Position numbers and translations under genes: made by a program. From Paraburkholderia silvatlantica (GTDB lineage: Bacteria; Pseudomonadota; Gammaproteobacteria; Burkholderiales; Burkholderiaceae), in assembly GCF_003096715.1 (NCBI RefSeq), contig NZ_QEOL01000003.1, forward strand, positions 1 to 64,000: a stretch of 64,000 nt of DNA. Reading direction: 5' to 3'. The notes beneath the pieces were generated by a model that did not search any database, was not told the origin of the DNA, and saw only the letters and a list, made by a program, of their open reading frames with translations. Positions 1 through 8,181 of the stretch are shown piece after piece; position 1 is the stretch's first letter, and every line of letters starts with the position of its first letter.

Positions 1-237
1 GTGCTCTCGTACGCGCCGTTCGGCTACGACGCGGCGTGGGCCGCCATCAAGGCGATGCAGGCCGCCAATTCGACGAAGCCCTCCGACTATCGCGCGAAGC
101 TGCAAGCCAGCAGCTTTGACGGCATCACCGGCGATATCGGGTTCAACACGAATGGCTCGCTGAAGAACGGTTCGTCCACGGTCTATCAGGTGAAGAACGG
201 CCAGTGGGTGACGGTCAAGACGGTCAGCGGTCTTTGA
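1..237 (+). CDS. Branched-chain amino acid ABC transporter substrate-binding protein, C-terminal part
   Basis: The window opens inside this gene and only the last 78 codons are present, ending in TGA at 235-237. The residues resemble the C-terminal lobe of LivK/LivJ-type periplasmic binding proteins: a YDA helix, a helix with spaced Ala and Lys, then 'FDGITGDIGF' followed by a G-S-L-K-N turn and a 'YQVKNGQWV' strand. In this family that lobe closes over a branched-chain amino acid or related ligand in the periplasm. The GTG at position 1 is only the window edge and not the real start. The substrate cannot be judged from this fragment. Confidence 0.75.
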   Translation: MLSYAPFGYDAAWAAIKAMQAANSTKPSDYRAKLQASSFDGITGDIGFNTNGSLKNGSSTVYQVKNGQWVTVKTVSGL

Positions 238-301
238 TCGCCAACGCGGGCTTCGCCGCTTTCAGGCGAGGCCCGCAGCCGTCGACGATAAAGGCCGTTC
301 G

Positions 302-2287
302 TCACTCGTCGCGCAACAGACGCCCCGCGTTCGCGATCACCACGAACGTGCCCACGTTGTGCAGCACCGCGCTAGCCACGGCGCTCAACACCCCAAGCGC
401 CGCGAGCGTGATGACGGCCACCGTCCATGCGAGCCCGATCGCCGCGTTCGCCGTCGCGATGCGCCGGCAGCGCCGCCCGAGGCGCACGCTGTCCGGCACG
501 CGGCGCAGGTCGTCGGCGAGCAGCACGATATCGGCAGCGGCCACGGCGATATCGATGCCGCGCTCGCCCATCGCCACGCTGGTCGCGCCGGCCTTGATCG
601 CGAGCACGTCGTTCAGGCCGTCGCCGACCACCATCGGGCGATGCCCCGCGCCGATCTCGCCCAGCACATAGTCGAGCTTGTCGTGCGGCAGCGCATGCGC
701 CACCATGGTGTCGATGCCCACTTCGGCCGCCACGCGGCGCGCCACACGCTCGCGGTCGCCCGTGAGCAGCGTCGCACGCTCGATGCCGAGCGCGCGCAGC
801 CCGTCCAGCGCTTCGCGGGCTTCCGGGCGCACCGTGTCGGCAAAACCGAACCATGCGAGCAGGCGGCCATTGAGCGCGATGCCTGCGCACGGGCCGTCCA
901 GTTCCGCAGGTGCGGGCGGCAGCACGCTCACGTATTGTTCGAGCAGGTCATGGCGGCCCAGCACGGCCTCGCCTTCGGACGTCGTCGCGAGCACGCCAAG
1001 TCCGCGCAGTTCGCGCGCGTGCGGGGGCGGCGCAGTTTGCGGCATTTCCGGCGCGCCGTAGCGCAACAGCGCGCGACACACGGGATGCGCGCTGATCCGG
1101 GCGAGCTGCACGGCCAGCGCCAGCGTGCCGGCTTCGTCCGCGCCCGGCTGCAGCACCACCGTCGTCACGCGCAACTCGCCGTGCGTGAGCGTGCCCGTCT
1201 TGTCGATCACGAGCGTATCGATCTCGGCCAACGCGTCGATAAAGGCCGCATTCCTGAACAAGATTCCGCGCCGCGCGCCCGCCGCAACCCCGGCGATCGC
1301 GGTGGAGGGCGCTGCCAGCACGAGCGCGCATGGGCACGCGGCGACGATCACCGCCAGCATGGCAGAAGCGTTCGCGCTCACGAACCACACGATCGCTGCG
1401 ATCAGCAGCACGAGCGCGAGGTAGGCGTCCATATAGCGTTCGAGCGCCTGCGTGATGGGCGGCTTCGCGGCCTCGGCGCGCTGCATCAACTCGACGACCT
1501 TGCCCAGCGTCGAGGCCGCGCCGACATGCGTGATTTCCACGCGCAGCGGGCCGTCCAGATTCATCGCGCCGCCGAACACGCGCGCGCCCTCGCCCGCGTC
1601 CTGCGGCAGCGATTCGCCCGTGATCGGCCCGTTGTCGATGGCTGAGCGGCCGTGCCGCACGATGCCGTCCGCGGGCACGCGCGAGCCGGGCAGCACATCG
1701 ACGACGTCGCCCGGGCGCAGCGCGTCATAGGGCACGGTCTCGATCGCGCCCGCGGCACTCACGCGCCGCACGTCGCCGGCAGTAAGGCGGCCTAGCGCAC
1801 GGATCGCTTCCTGCGAGCCGAGCACGCTGCGCTCTTCGAGCGCGTGGCCGAAAGTCATCACGATGGGCAGGAGCGCGGCCGTCGTCATGTCGCCCATGGC
1901 CCAAGCGCCCAGCATGGCGAGCGCGATGAGGCGGTCGGTCACGCCGTGCAGACTCGGTGTCCTGAGGCTGCGCCACGCGCCCGCGAATACGGGCGGCGCG
2001 ACCACGAGCGAAGCTACCGCCGCGAGCGCTTGCGCGAGCGTGGCGTTACCGTTGAACAGATAAGGCCACGCGAGCGAGAGCAGCAGCAACGCGCCCGCGA
2101 GCAGCGCGAGCAACGTGTGGCGCGTGATGGCGCGGCGCTCGGCGTCCGACATGACGAGCGTGGCGACGGATTGCCCTGCCTGCCCTTCATGACCTTCGCG
2201 CGCGTGGCCGTGGCCGTGCGCCGATCCGGTTTCATGTGCGGCACCGGGCGCGCGCTGACTCGCCGGCGTTTCGTATGGCGTGGTCAT
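302..2287 (-). CDS. Heavy-metal-type (P1B-like) P-type ATPase
   Basis: A 661-aa inner-membrane ATPase. It has the actuator motif TGES, the intramembrane CPC motif (AACPCALVL), the phosphorylation motif DKTGTLT, the P1B-specific His-Pro pair (SAHPVCRAL) and the hinge GDGLND. There is no N-terminal HMA (CxxC) domain; instead the first ~40 residues are His-rich (HGHGHAREGH). The last membrane segments read HNVGT and NAGRLL. They lack the Lys and the DxG pair of Zn/Cd exporters and the MxxSS of Cu exporters, so the metal is uncertain. The start ATG at 2285-2287 overlaps the stop of the preceding SPFH gene in an ATGA. A longer upstream reading frame exists but does not look like protein. It is the last gene of a four-gene operon. 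Confidence 0.9.
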   Translation of the reverse strand: MTTPYETPASQRAPGAAHETGSAHGHGHAREGHEGQAGQSVATLVMSDAERRAITRHTLLALLAGALLLLSLAWPYLFNGNATLAQALAAVASLVVAPPVFAGAWRSLRTPSLHGVTDRLIALAMLGAWAMGDMTTAALLPIVMTFGHALEERSVLGSQEAIRALGRLTAGDVRRVSAAGAIETVPYDALRPGDVVDVLPGSRVPADGIVRHGRSAIDNGPITGESLPQDAGEGARVFGGAMNLDGPLRVEITHVGAASTLGKVVELMQRAEAAKPPITQALERYMDAYLALVLLIAAIVWFVSANASAMLAVIVAACPCALVLAAPSTAIAGVAAGARRGILFRNAAFIDALAEIDTLVIDKTGTLTHGELRVTTVVLQPGADEAGTLALAVQLARISAHPVCRALLRYGAPEMPQTAPPPHARELRGLGVLATTSEGEAVLGRHDLLEQYVSVLPPAPAELDGPCAGIALNGRLLAWFGFADTVRPEAREALDGLRALGIERATLLTGDRERVARRVAAEVGIDTMVAHALPHDKLDYVLGEIGAGHRPMVVGDGLNDVLAIKAGATSVAMGERGIDIAVAAADIVLLADDLRRVPDSVRLGRRCRRIATANAAIGLAWTVAVITLAALGVLSAVASAVLHNVGTFVVIANAGRLLRDE

Positions 2288-3318
2288 GGCGCGCGCCCCG
2301 GCAGCACGAGGCTCGACGCATCGTTGGGGTCGAGCGTCGTCACGCGCGCGGCGTGCGCGAGCACCGCCTGCACGCGGTCGCGATACGCGCGCGCAAGCAG
2401 CCCCGGGTCGTGGTTCGCGCCCAGTGCCGCTTCGAGCTGCGCGATCGTCGAGGTTTCCGACTGCGCCGTCGCCACGCGTTCCGCCGCGCTGGCTTGCGCG
2501 TCCTGCACGATGCGGTCGGCGCTTTGCTGCGCGTGCTGCCGCGTTTTCTCCGCGAGCGTGCGCGCCTGCGCGACATCGCGCTCGGCGTTCTGCAGCGAAG
2601 TCAGCACCGCATTGAACGCATCGACCGCCGAAGCCGGAAACGACGCTTGCCAATCCATGCGCGAGACTTCGATGCCGAGCCCAGCATGCACGGCAGTCAG
2701 CGCATCGAGCTGACGCTGGACTGCGCGCGCGAGATCGCCGCGTAATTGTTCGCGACGCGCGGCCATTTGCTGATCGGCGGCCATCATCTCCGGGCGAGCG
2801 ACGAGGATCGAATCGAGGTCGCGTTGCGCCGCGGTTTGCGCGACCGCCGCCGAGACGATGCGTTCGAGCGCGGCATCGAGGCGCCCGAGCTGCAACGCAT
2901 ACGCGTATGGATCGCTCACGCGGTAGAACAGCGTCGCGCTCACCTGCACGACGCCGTTGTCGCCCGTGAGCACGTAGCCGGAGCCGGCGAGCGCGTCGCT
3001 GGCATCGCTCAGTTGCGCGGGCGCACCCGGATCGCGTGTGAGCGAGACGATGCGCCGTTCGAGCACACGCTCGCTGCCCGGCACGAGCAGCACCGTTTCG
3101 AACGGCCGCGGCAACGCGACGAGCAGCCCCGCGCCCTGGCTGCGCACATAGGCGCCAAAGCGCATCACGACGGCGCTGCTGTCCGCGGGAATGCGGCGTA
3201 CGTTCGAGGTGGCCCACGCGAGCGCCGCGAGCACGGCCAGCGCAGCGATGAACCAGAACGACACACGCACCGCCTGTGCGCCGGGCCCGAGCGCCGCGAA
3301 GTTATCGCTCGTGTTCAT
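2284..3318 (-). CDS. HflC-like SPFH/prohibitin-family protein (second copy)
   Basis: A 344-aa protein with one N-terminal membrane segment (about residues 20-36). An SPFH/band-7 domain follows, in which 'SSAVVMRFGAYV' matches the usual entry strand, and then a long Ala/Gln/Arg-rich coiled-coil (about 190-300). SPFH proteins such as HflK/HflC form large membrane-anchored cages that control proteases or organise membrane microdomains. It overlaps its neighbours on both sides by 4 bp (ATGA), so translation is probably coupled with the other HflC-like protein and the P-type ATPase. It is more divergent than canonical HflC and lies outside the housekeeping hfq-hflX-hflKC context, so it is probably a paralogue with a separate job. 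Confidence 0.8.
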   Translation of the reverse strand: MNTSDNFAALGPGAQAVRVSFWFIAALAVLAALAWATSNVRRIPADSSAVVMRFGAYVRSQGAGLLVALPRPFETVLLVPGSERVLERRIVSLTRDPGAPAQLSDASDALAGSGYVLTGDNGVVQVSATLFYRVSDPYAYALQLGRLDAALERIVSAAVAQTAAQRDLDSILVARPEMMAADQQMAARREQLRGDLARAVQRQLDALTAVHAGLGIEVSRMDWQASFPASAVDAFNAVLTSLQNAERDVAQARTLAEKTRQHAQQSADRIVQDAQASAAERVATAQSETSTIAQLEAALGANHDPGLLARAYRDRVQAVLAHAARVTTLDPNDASSLVLPGRAP

Positions 3319-4373
3319 GGTGTGTGCCCGCGTGCTCGCACAGTCGTTGCGGGCGCAACGACATGGCTCGATGGCGTCTTGGCCGCACCGAGCCCAGGCG
3401 GGCCCTGCACCAGCGCGCGGAATGGCGCGGCGTCGGTGCTCAGGATCAGGTTCGTGTTGCTATTGACGACCGTGCCGAGCGTGTCGAGCGAACGCAGCAT
3501 CGTGTAGAGCTGCGGATCGGCGGCGTAGCTCTTGCCGTAGATGGCCGCCGCGTCCTTGCGCGATTGCGCCTCGATATCGGCGGCCTTCACGTTGGCGTCG
3601 GCGATCAGTACGCGCGCGTCGCGATCGGCGTCCGAGCGGATCTGCGCCGCTTCGCGCAGGCCTTCGGCCGTGCGCTGCGCGGCCACGGTCTCGCGCTCCG
3701 CGCGCATGCGATCGACGGTCGCGGCCAACGTCACGGCAGGCAGCGTGAGGCGCTCGAGACCCACCTGCACGACGTGCACGCCATAGGCCGCATAGACCTG
3801 CGCATCGGCCTGGCGGCGCAGCGCCTCTTCGAATGCACCGATGCGGACCTGCGACGGATCGGTATTCACGAGCGAAGCCAGATCGAAGCCGGCAGACGTG
3901 GTCTGCAACGCCGAGCCGGCCAGCGAGCGAATCTGGCGCGCGGCTTCGTCGGGTTCGTTGCGCACCGCGCGCACGAAGCGGCCAATGTCGTTCGGATTGG
4001 CGGGCACGCGCCACGCCACATAGGCCTGCACGATGATGCGCAACCCGTCGCGCGTGCCGACGTCCTGCAAGCCGCTCGACGTCGTGTGCAGCCGCAGATC
4101 CACCGGCACTGCCGCCTCGACGGGCGCGGGCAGCCGCCACGCAAGACCGGGCCGCAGCAGCACGCGCACGGGGTCGCCAAAGCGCGTGACGACGGTGGCT
4201 TCGCCCTCGCGCACCTGCACGACGCTCGCCACGATGAGCGCGACGATCACGCAGAACAGCGCAAACGCCGCACGCAACGCGAAGCGCCGGGGATTCACGG
4301 GCGCTGATCCGGCTGCGCCGTGGTCATGATGATGATGAGAATGCGCATCGCCGTGCGTATGCAAAAGGCTCAC
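3315..4373 (-). CDS. HflC-like SPFH/prohibitin-family protein with His-rich N-terminus
   Basis: A 352-aa protein. Its first 20 residues are strikingly His-rich (HTHGDAHSHHHHDH). They are followed by a single membrane helix (about 33-52) and an SPFH domain that begins 'VREGEATVVTRFGDPV', close to the HflC consensus. A coiled-coil with 'RMRAERE' and 'AQSRKDAAAIYG' follows, which is also typical of HflC. The His cluster lies on the cytoplasmic side if topology follows HflC, and could bind Zn, Ni, Cu or Co (inference). It is the second gene of the operon, 40 bp after the HflK-like gene and overlapping the next gene by 4 bp. Confidence 0.85.
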   Translation of the reverse strand: MSLLHTHGDAHSHHHHDHGAAGSAPVNPRRFALRAAFALFCVIVALIVASVVQVREGEATVVTRFGDPVRVLLRPGLAWRLPAPVEAAVPVDLRLHTTSSGLQDVGTRDGLRIIVQAYVAWRVPANPNDIGRFVRAVRNEPDEAARQIRSLAGSALQTTSAGFDLASLVNTDPSQVRIGAFEEALRRQADAQVYAAYGVHVVQVGLERLTLPAVTLAATVDRMRAERETVAAQRTAEGLREAAQIRSDADRDARVLIADANVKAADIEAQSRKDAAAIYGKSYAADPQLYTMLRSLDTLGTVVNSNTNLILSTDAAPFRALVQGPPGLGAAKTPSSHVVAPATTVRARGHTP

Positions 4374-4413
4374 GTTCGAATCACCTTGCTCTATATACGT
4401 ATGGGGTAACGGG

Positions 4414-6300
4414 TTACCAGGCCTGCTTCATGCCTGCCGCCGTGGGCGGGCTCAACGTGCGCAGGTCGATCGTCGCGCGGCTGCCGCTCGCGAGCCGGTC
4501 GTCGATCACGGTCACGCTTGCGTTTTTCAGCCCTTTTTGCAGGCTGTGCAGGTAATACTCGAAGCCGAAAGCCGGGCCGCCGAGCTGCTGCGCGATCACA
4601 TCGGCGTCGAAGCCGATCTGCTGCGCGCGCGCGGCGGCAAGCGTGTCCGCCGCGTTCGCGCTGCCTTGCGCGATGGTCTCGATCGCCTGTTGCTGCGCCT
4701 GCCCGAGCGTCGCCGCCGCGAAGCCGCGCGCCTGCACCACGCTGGCCTGCGCGCGAATCTGCGCGGCCTGCACGCCGTGATACGCGGCGGCCGCGCCCGC
4801 GGGCGGATGCACGCTCTCGATCACCACGGCCACGACCTCGATGCCGCTCGCGAGCCGGTCCAGCTCGTGCTGTACAGCGCCGCGCAGCGCGCCGGCCATG
4901 GCCGTTTGCGGCGTGTCGAGCAGCGACGGCAACGTGCGCGACGCGAGGTAACGCACGACCTCGCGGTTCGCGATCGAGCGCACGGTGCCGTCCATATCGA
5001 CCGCTCGATAAAGCGAGGCGCGCGCCGCCGCGTCCGTGAGGCCGACGCGATAATCGAGCCGCACGTCCGCGCTCACGATCTGGAACGCCTGCTGGGCGCC
5101 GCTCGTGCCCGCTATCACCTGAGTCGTCTCCCAAGGATGCACCACGTCCCACAGGCGATTCAACTGCGCGGGTGTGTCGCCATCTGCGGAAACGACGGGC
5201 GCGGCGCGGCTGCTGTCGTTCGCGCTGCCCGAGACGATCAGTTGATGGACCGCGCCGTTGTCGATCACGCGCGCGCGGCCGAAGGGCCAGGGCAGGCCCG
5301 CGTGCAGGCCCGGCTGCCACACGGCGACAGGTGCGCCAAAACGCTCGTATACCGCGCGCTGATCGGGGCCGAGGATCGTCACGCCGCCGAGGAGCCAGCC
5401 CGCCGCCACCATGGTCACCAGCGCGCCTGGCAGGAGGCGGGCGAAGCTCCGCAGCGCCCAGTTCTGCCGCAGATCGATGCCATAGCGCATCCGCATTTGG
5501 GCATTGAGCACGGCAAGCGGACGTGCCTGCACGCTCAGCACGCCCGCGATGCTGCTATGCAGGAAGCGGCCCTCGTCGGGCTTTGCCAGCGCCGCGAACA
5601 CCGCACGCAGACCGAGTTCAACGGCAATCGCGCCACAAAGCACGGCGACGATACGCACGAGCCACGTCAGCGCCTCGCCCGCGTAAGCGAGCGCCGCGAC
5701 CGAAGCCGCCATACTCAACGCAGCGACGAGCACCACGCGCAACACTCCCGCGAGCGCGGCGGATTCACGCGATTGTGCGGCGCGTTGCGCATGAGAGCGC
5801 TCGGCCACAAGCACAGCAAAAGCGATCACGAACGCGGCGGCTTGCGCGACGAGGAAAGGCGCGGATTCACGCTGCGAAACCATGGGTGCAAAGGCGGTGG
5901 ACGTCCACGCAGAAATGGCGAGCGCAAGCGAAACGAGCGCGGCGAGCGGGGCGATCCACCCTTGCCACGGAAGCGACTGCAGCAGGCCGCGCATGTCGGC
6001 GGCCTCCGAATTACGCCGGAACGCGAGGCGCAGGAGGCGCAGCGTGGTCTTCGAAACTGGCTCGACGGCCGGCACGCGCGCCGCCAACAGCCGCGCGCCG
6101 AAGACGACGATGAAGAGATTGAGGCACGCGCTCGACATCACGGCGCATATGCGCACGTCGAACAACGTAGCGGGAACGAATGCCAGCACGCCGAACACGG
6201 CGGCCACCCCCAAAGCCGACCAGCCGAGCCTCGTCTGGCCCGCACGACCGCCGAGCCAGCCATATCCTTCGCGGTGGTCGCGAGATGCGCGATGCATCAT
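4414..6300 (-). CDS. HflK-like SPFH protein with large polytopic N-terminal extension
   Basis: A 628-aa protein. The C-terminal ~310 residues form an HflK-type SPFH domain ('ILGPDQRAVYERFG', 'WQPGLHAGLPWPFGRA') followed by an Ala/Gln-rich coiled-coil and 'YYLHSLQKGL'. The N-terminal ~300 residues are not in canonical HflK (about 400-420 aa). They contain six hydrophobic segments before the seventh, HflK-type anchor. I chose the ATG at 6298-6300 because AAGGA lies about 6 nt upstream; a TTG two codons earlier is possible. It is the first gene of the SPFH/P-ATPase operon and is divergent from the diguanylate cyclase gene. The extension may dock the partner ATPase or form a membrane platform (inference). 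Confidence 0.85.
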   Translation of the reverse strand: MMHRASRDHREGYGWLGGRAGQTRLGWSALGVAAVFGVLAFVPATLFDVRICAVMSSACLNLFIVVFGARLLAARVPAVEPVSKTTLRLLRLAFRRNSEAADMRGLLQSLPWQGWIAPLAALVSLALAISAWTSTAFAPMVSQRESAPFLVAQAAAFVIAFAVLVAERSHAQRAAQSRESAALAGVLRVVLVAALSMAASVAALAYAGEALTWLVRIVAVLCGAIAVELGLRAVFAALAKPDEGRFLHSSIAGVLSVQARPLAVLNAQMRMRYGIDLRQNWALRSFARLLPGALVTMVAAGWLLGGVTILGPDQRAVYERFGAPVAVWQPGLHAGLPWPFGRARVIDNGAVHQLIVSGSANDSSRAAPVVSADGDTPAQLNRLWDVVHPWETTQVIAGTSGAQQAFQIVSADVRLDYRVGLTDAAARASLYRAVDMDGTVRSIANREVVRYLASRTLPSLLDTPQTAMAGALRGAVQHELDRLASGIEVVAVVIESVHPPAGAAAAYHGVQAAQIRAQASVVQARGFAAATLGQAQQQAIETIAQGSANAADTLAAARAQQIGFDADVIAQQLGGPAFGFEYYLHSLQKGLKNASVTVIDDRLASGSRATIDLRTLSPPTAAGMKQAW

Positions 6301-6567
6301 CAGCAATCCTTACATACGAATTACACGAAACAGCCCGGTACGATACGCCCGCCGATCGCACCAGACTCAATTTCGCGCGCCCAATGTAGCGCGCTCAAAA
6401 CCGAAACTCAATATAAGTGGGCCCGTGCATCCGTGCCCCACTATTTAGCCGATTCGGAGCACAATACCTTCAGTCAAATTTGTCTGCTTTCCGGACGCGA
6501 GCGGCCCCTCACGCTGTCACACCACGATCACCGTTTTCGAGCTGCGCATCAACCCCAAAGTCATCAT

Positions 6568-7976
6568 ATGGACGGCTTGCTGATCGGTCCGGCAACACGC
6601 AGGCAGGCGCTGTTCGCCAGCGTATGCGCGTTTGCGATCCTCCTCACGTTCGCGCTCGCGGCGCCGCGTGCGCGCGACGCTCTGCCCGGCATCGCCCCGT
6701 TCATGCCGATGTGCGCGCTCACGGTGTTCACCACGTCGAGCATCGCGGCGTTCCTGCTGGGCGCGCGTTTCGCGGCCACGCGCGTGGCCATGCTCGCCGC
6801 GCTGGGCGGCGCTTACGCGTTCACGGCCATTACCGTTGCGCTGCAACTGTTGATGTTGCCCGGCGTGTTTGCGCGCACCGGGCTATTCGGCGCGCTCCCG
6901 AATAGCGCCGCATGGATGTGGGTGTTCTGGCACGCAGGCTTTCCCGCGCTCGTCATCGTGGCCGAACTGGTGAGAAGCGCCTGCCCGCCCCGCCGTTCGC
7001 CCGCGAACGTCTCGACGCGCGCGGCTGGCTGCTGATCGTGGGCCCGGCGGCGGTCGCCGCCCTGCTGGGCGTGCTCGTCACGCATGTCGACCTCGCATCG
7101 CCGTTTCGCGACGTTGCGAACGCTGCGCCGGCGGCGGCTCCCTCGCCGGCATCGGCCATCGCGAACAATCTCGCGGGCCTCGTGATTTGCGCGCTCAACC
7201 TGATCGCCATCGCGCTCGTGCTGCTCAAGGGACGGTTGCGCCTCGTGCTCGATTTGTGGATCGTCGTGGCGCTGCTCGCGTCGCTCGTCGACGCCGCGCT
7301 CAATACGCTCAGCATCGAGCGCTTCACGGTGGGCTGGTATGTCGCGCGCGTGTTCAGCATGTTCGCGCCAGGCGTGCTCGTGTGCGTACTGGTGTGGGAA
7401 GTGACGGCGCTCTATCGCCAGCTCGCCGATGAACACGCTACGCTGATCCGCGCCTCCGCCCGCGATGCGCTCACGCGCGTCTATAACCGCAGCTATTTCG
7501 ACGAGCAGTTCCGCGAGGCCTTCGAGCGCGCCGTGCGCAGCGGCCGGCCGCTCTCGCTCGTGATGTTCGATGTCGATCACTTCAAGCACTACAACGACGC
7601 CTTCGGCCATCTGCATGGCGACGCTTGCCTCGGCGCCGTAGCGGGTGCGCTAGCCGCCACGCTTGCGAGCGCGTTGCCCGCGCCGGGCGGTTTCGTCGCG
7701 CGCTATGGCGGCGAAGAATTCGCGCTCGTCCTGCCCGATACCGGCGCGGATGAAGCCGCGGCGCTCGCCGAACGCGCACGCGCCGCCGTCGAGCAACTCG
7801 GCATTCCCGCTCCGGCCGCAGGCGGCCTCGTGACGGTGAGTGCGGGCTGCGCCACCCGCGACGCGATCGTTGCGTCGTCCCCCAATGCGCTGATCGAAGC
7901 CGCCGATGCCGCGCTCTATGCGGCCAAACACGCCGGCCGCAACCGCGTGAGCCACGCGGGCGCGAGCTTCGCGTAA
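6568..7976 (+). pseudogene. MASE4-GGDEF diguanylate cyclase, disrupted by a one-base frameshift
   Basis: ATG at 6568 opens a frame encoding MASE4-type membrane helices ('TTSSIAAFLLGARFA', 'FWHAGFPALVIVAEL') that stops at 7035. The continuation ('LPAPPFARERLDARGWLLIVG', further helices, then GGDEF) is in the -1 frame and runs to 7976. Joining the frames around 6965-6990 restores one normal protein of about 470 aa: eight or so membrane segments, then a GGDEF domain with 'DALTRVYNRSYFDEQF', 'MFDVDHFKHYND' and an intact RYGGEEF active site. No RxxD inhibitory site precedes GGEEF. The shift lies in a C/G-rich tract (cctgcccgccccgccg) and corresponds to one lost base. It may be a real mutation or a sequence error. 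The downstream frame alone could be read from 6912. Confidence 0.75.
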
Positions 7977-7981
7977 CGCGC

Positions 7982-8005
7982 GCCGCTTATGTCGGCATAA
8001 GCGGC
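7982..8005 (+). terminator. Hairpin just after the diguanylate cyclase gene
   Basis: A perfect 10-bp stem (GCCGCTTATG / CATAAGCGGC) closes a TCGG tetraloop 5 bp after the stop codon. There is no T-run, so it is an incomplete intrinsic terminator or an mRNA-stabilising hairpin. Confidence 0.5.
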
Positions 8006-8181
8006 ATTACCAGAAGCGCAACGCATTTGGGTTTCAACCAGGTGCTTCCATGTCCCGGCATCAATAAAGTGCGTGCTATGGCCTGTATCGGCATTTGCAT
8101 ACGTTGCGCGCAACCATGCAAATACATCGATGCATGCACATATGTTCCCCACACGCTTTCAAAATGTAATGAGGAATCGGG

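Noticed and set aside
2288..3217. N-terminal extension of the P-type ATPase frame (~310 codons)
   Set aside because: It overlaps the HflC-like gene in another frame, is Arg/Ala-rich with no family pattern, and the ATG at 2287 gives a normal P1B-like start with ATGA coupling.
4537..6567. Long plus-strand frame antisense to the HflK-like gene, continuous with the cyclase N-terminus
   Set aside because: Composition (His/Arg-rich) is typical of the antisense of a high-GC gene. Only the part after the ATG at 6568 looks like protein.
6960..6990. Programmed -1 frameshifting in the diguanylate cyclase mRNA
   Set aside because: No X-XXY-YYZ slippery heptamer with a downstream pseudoknot is evident. 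A single-base deletion in a C/G run is simpler.
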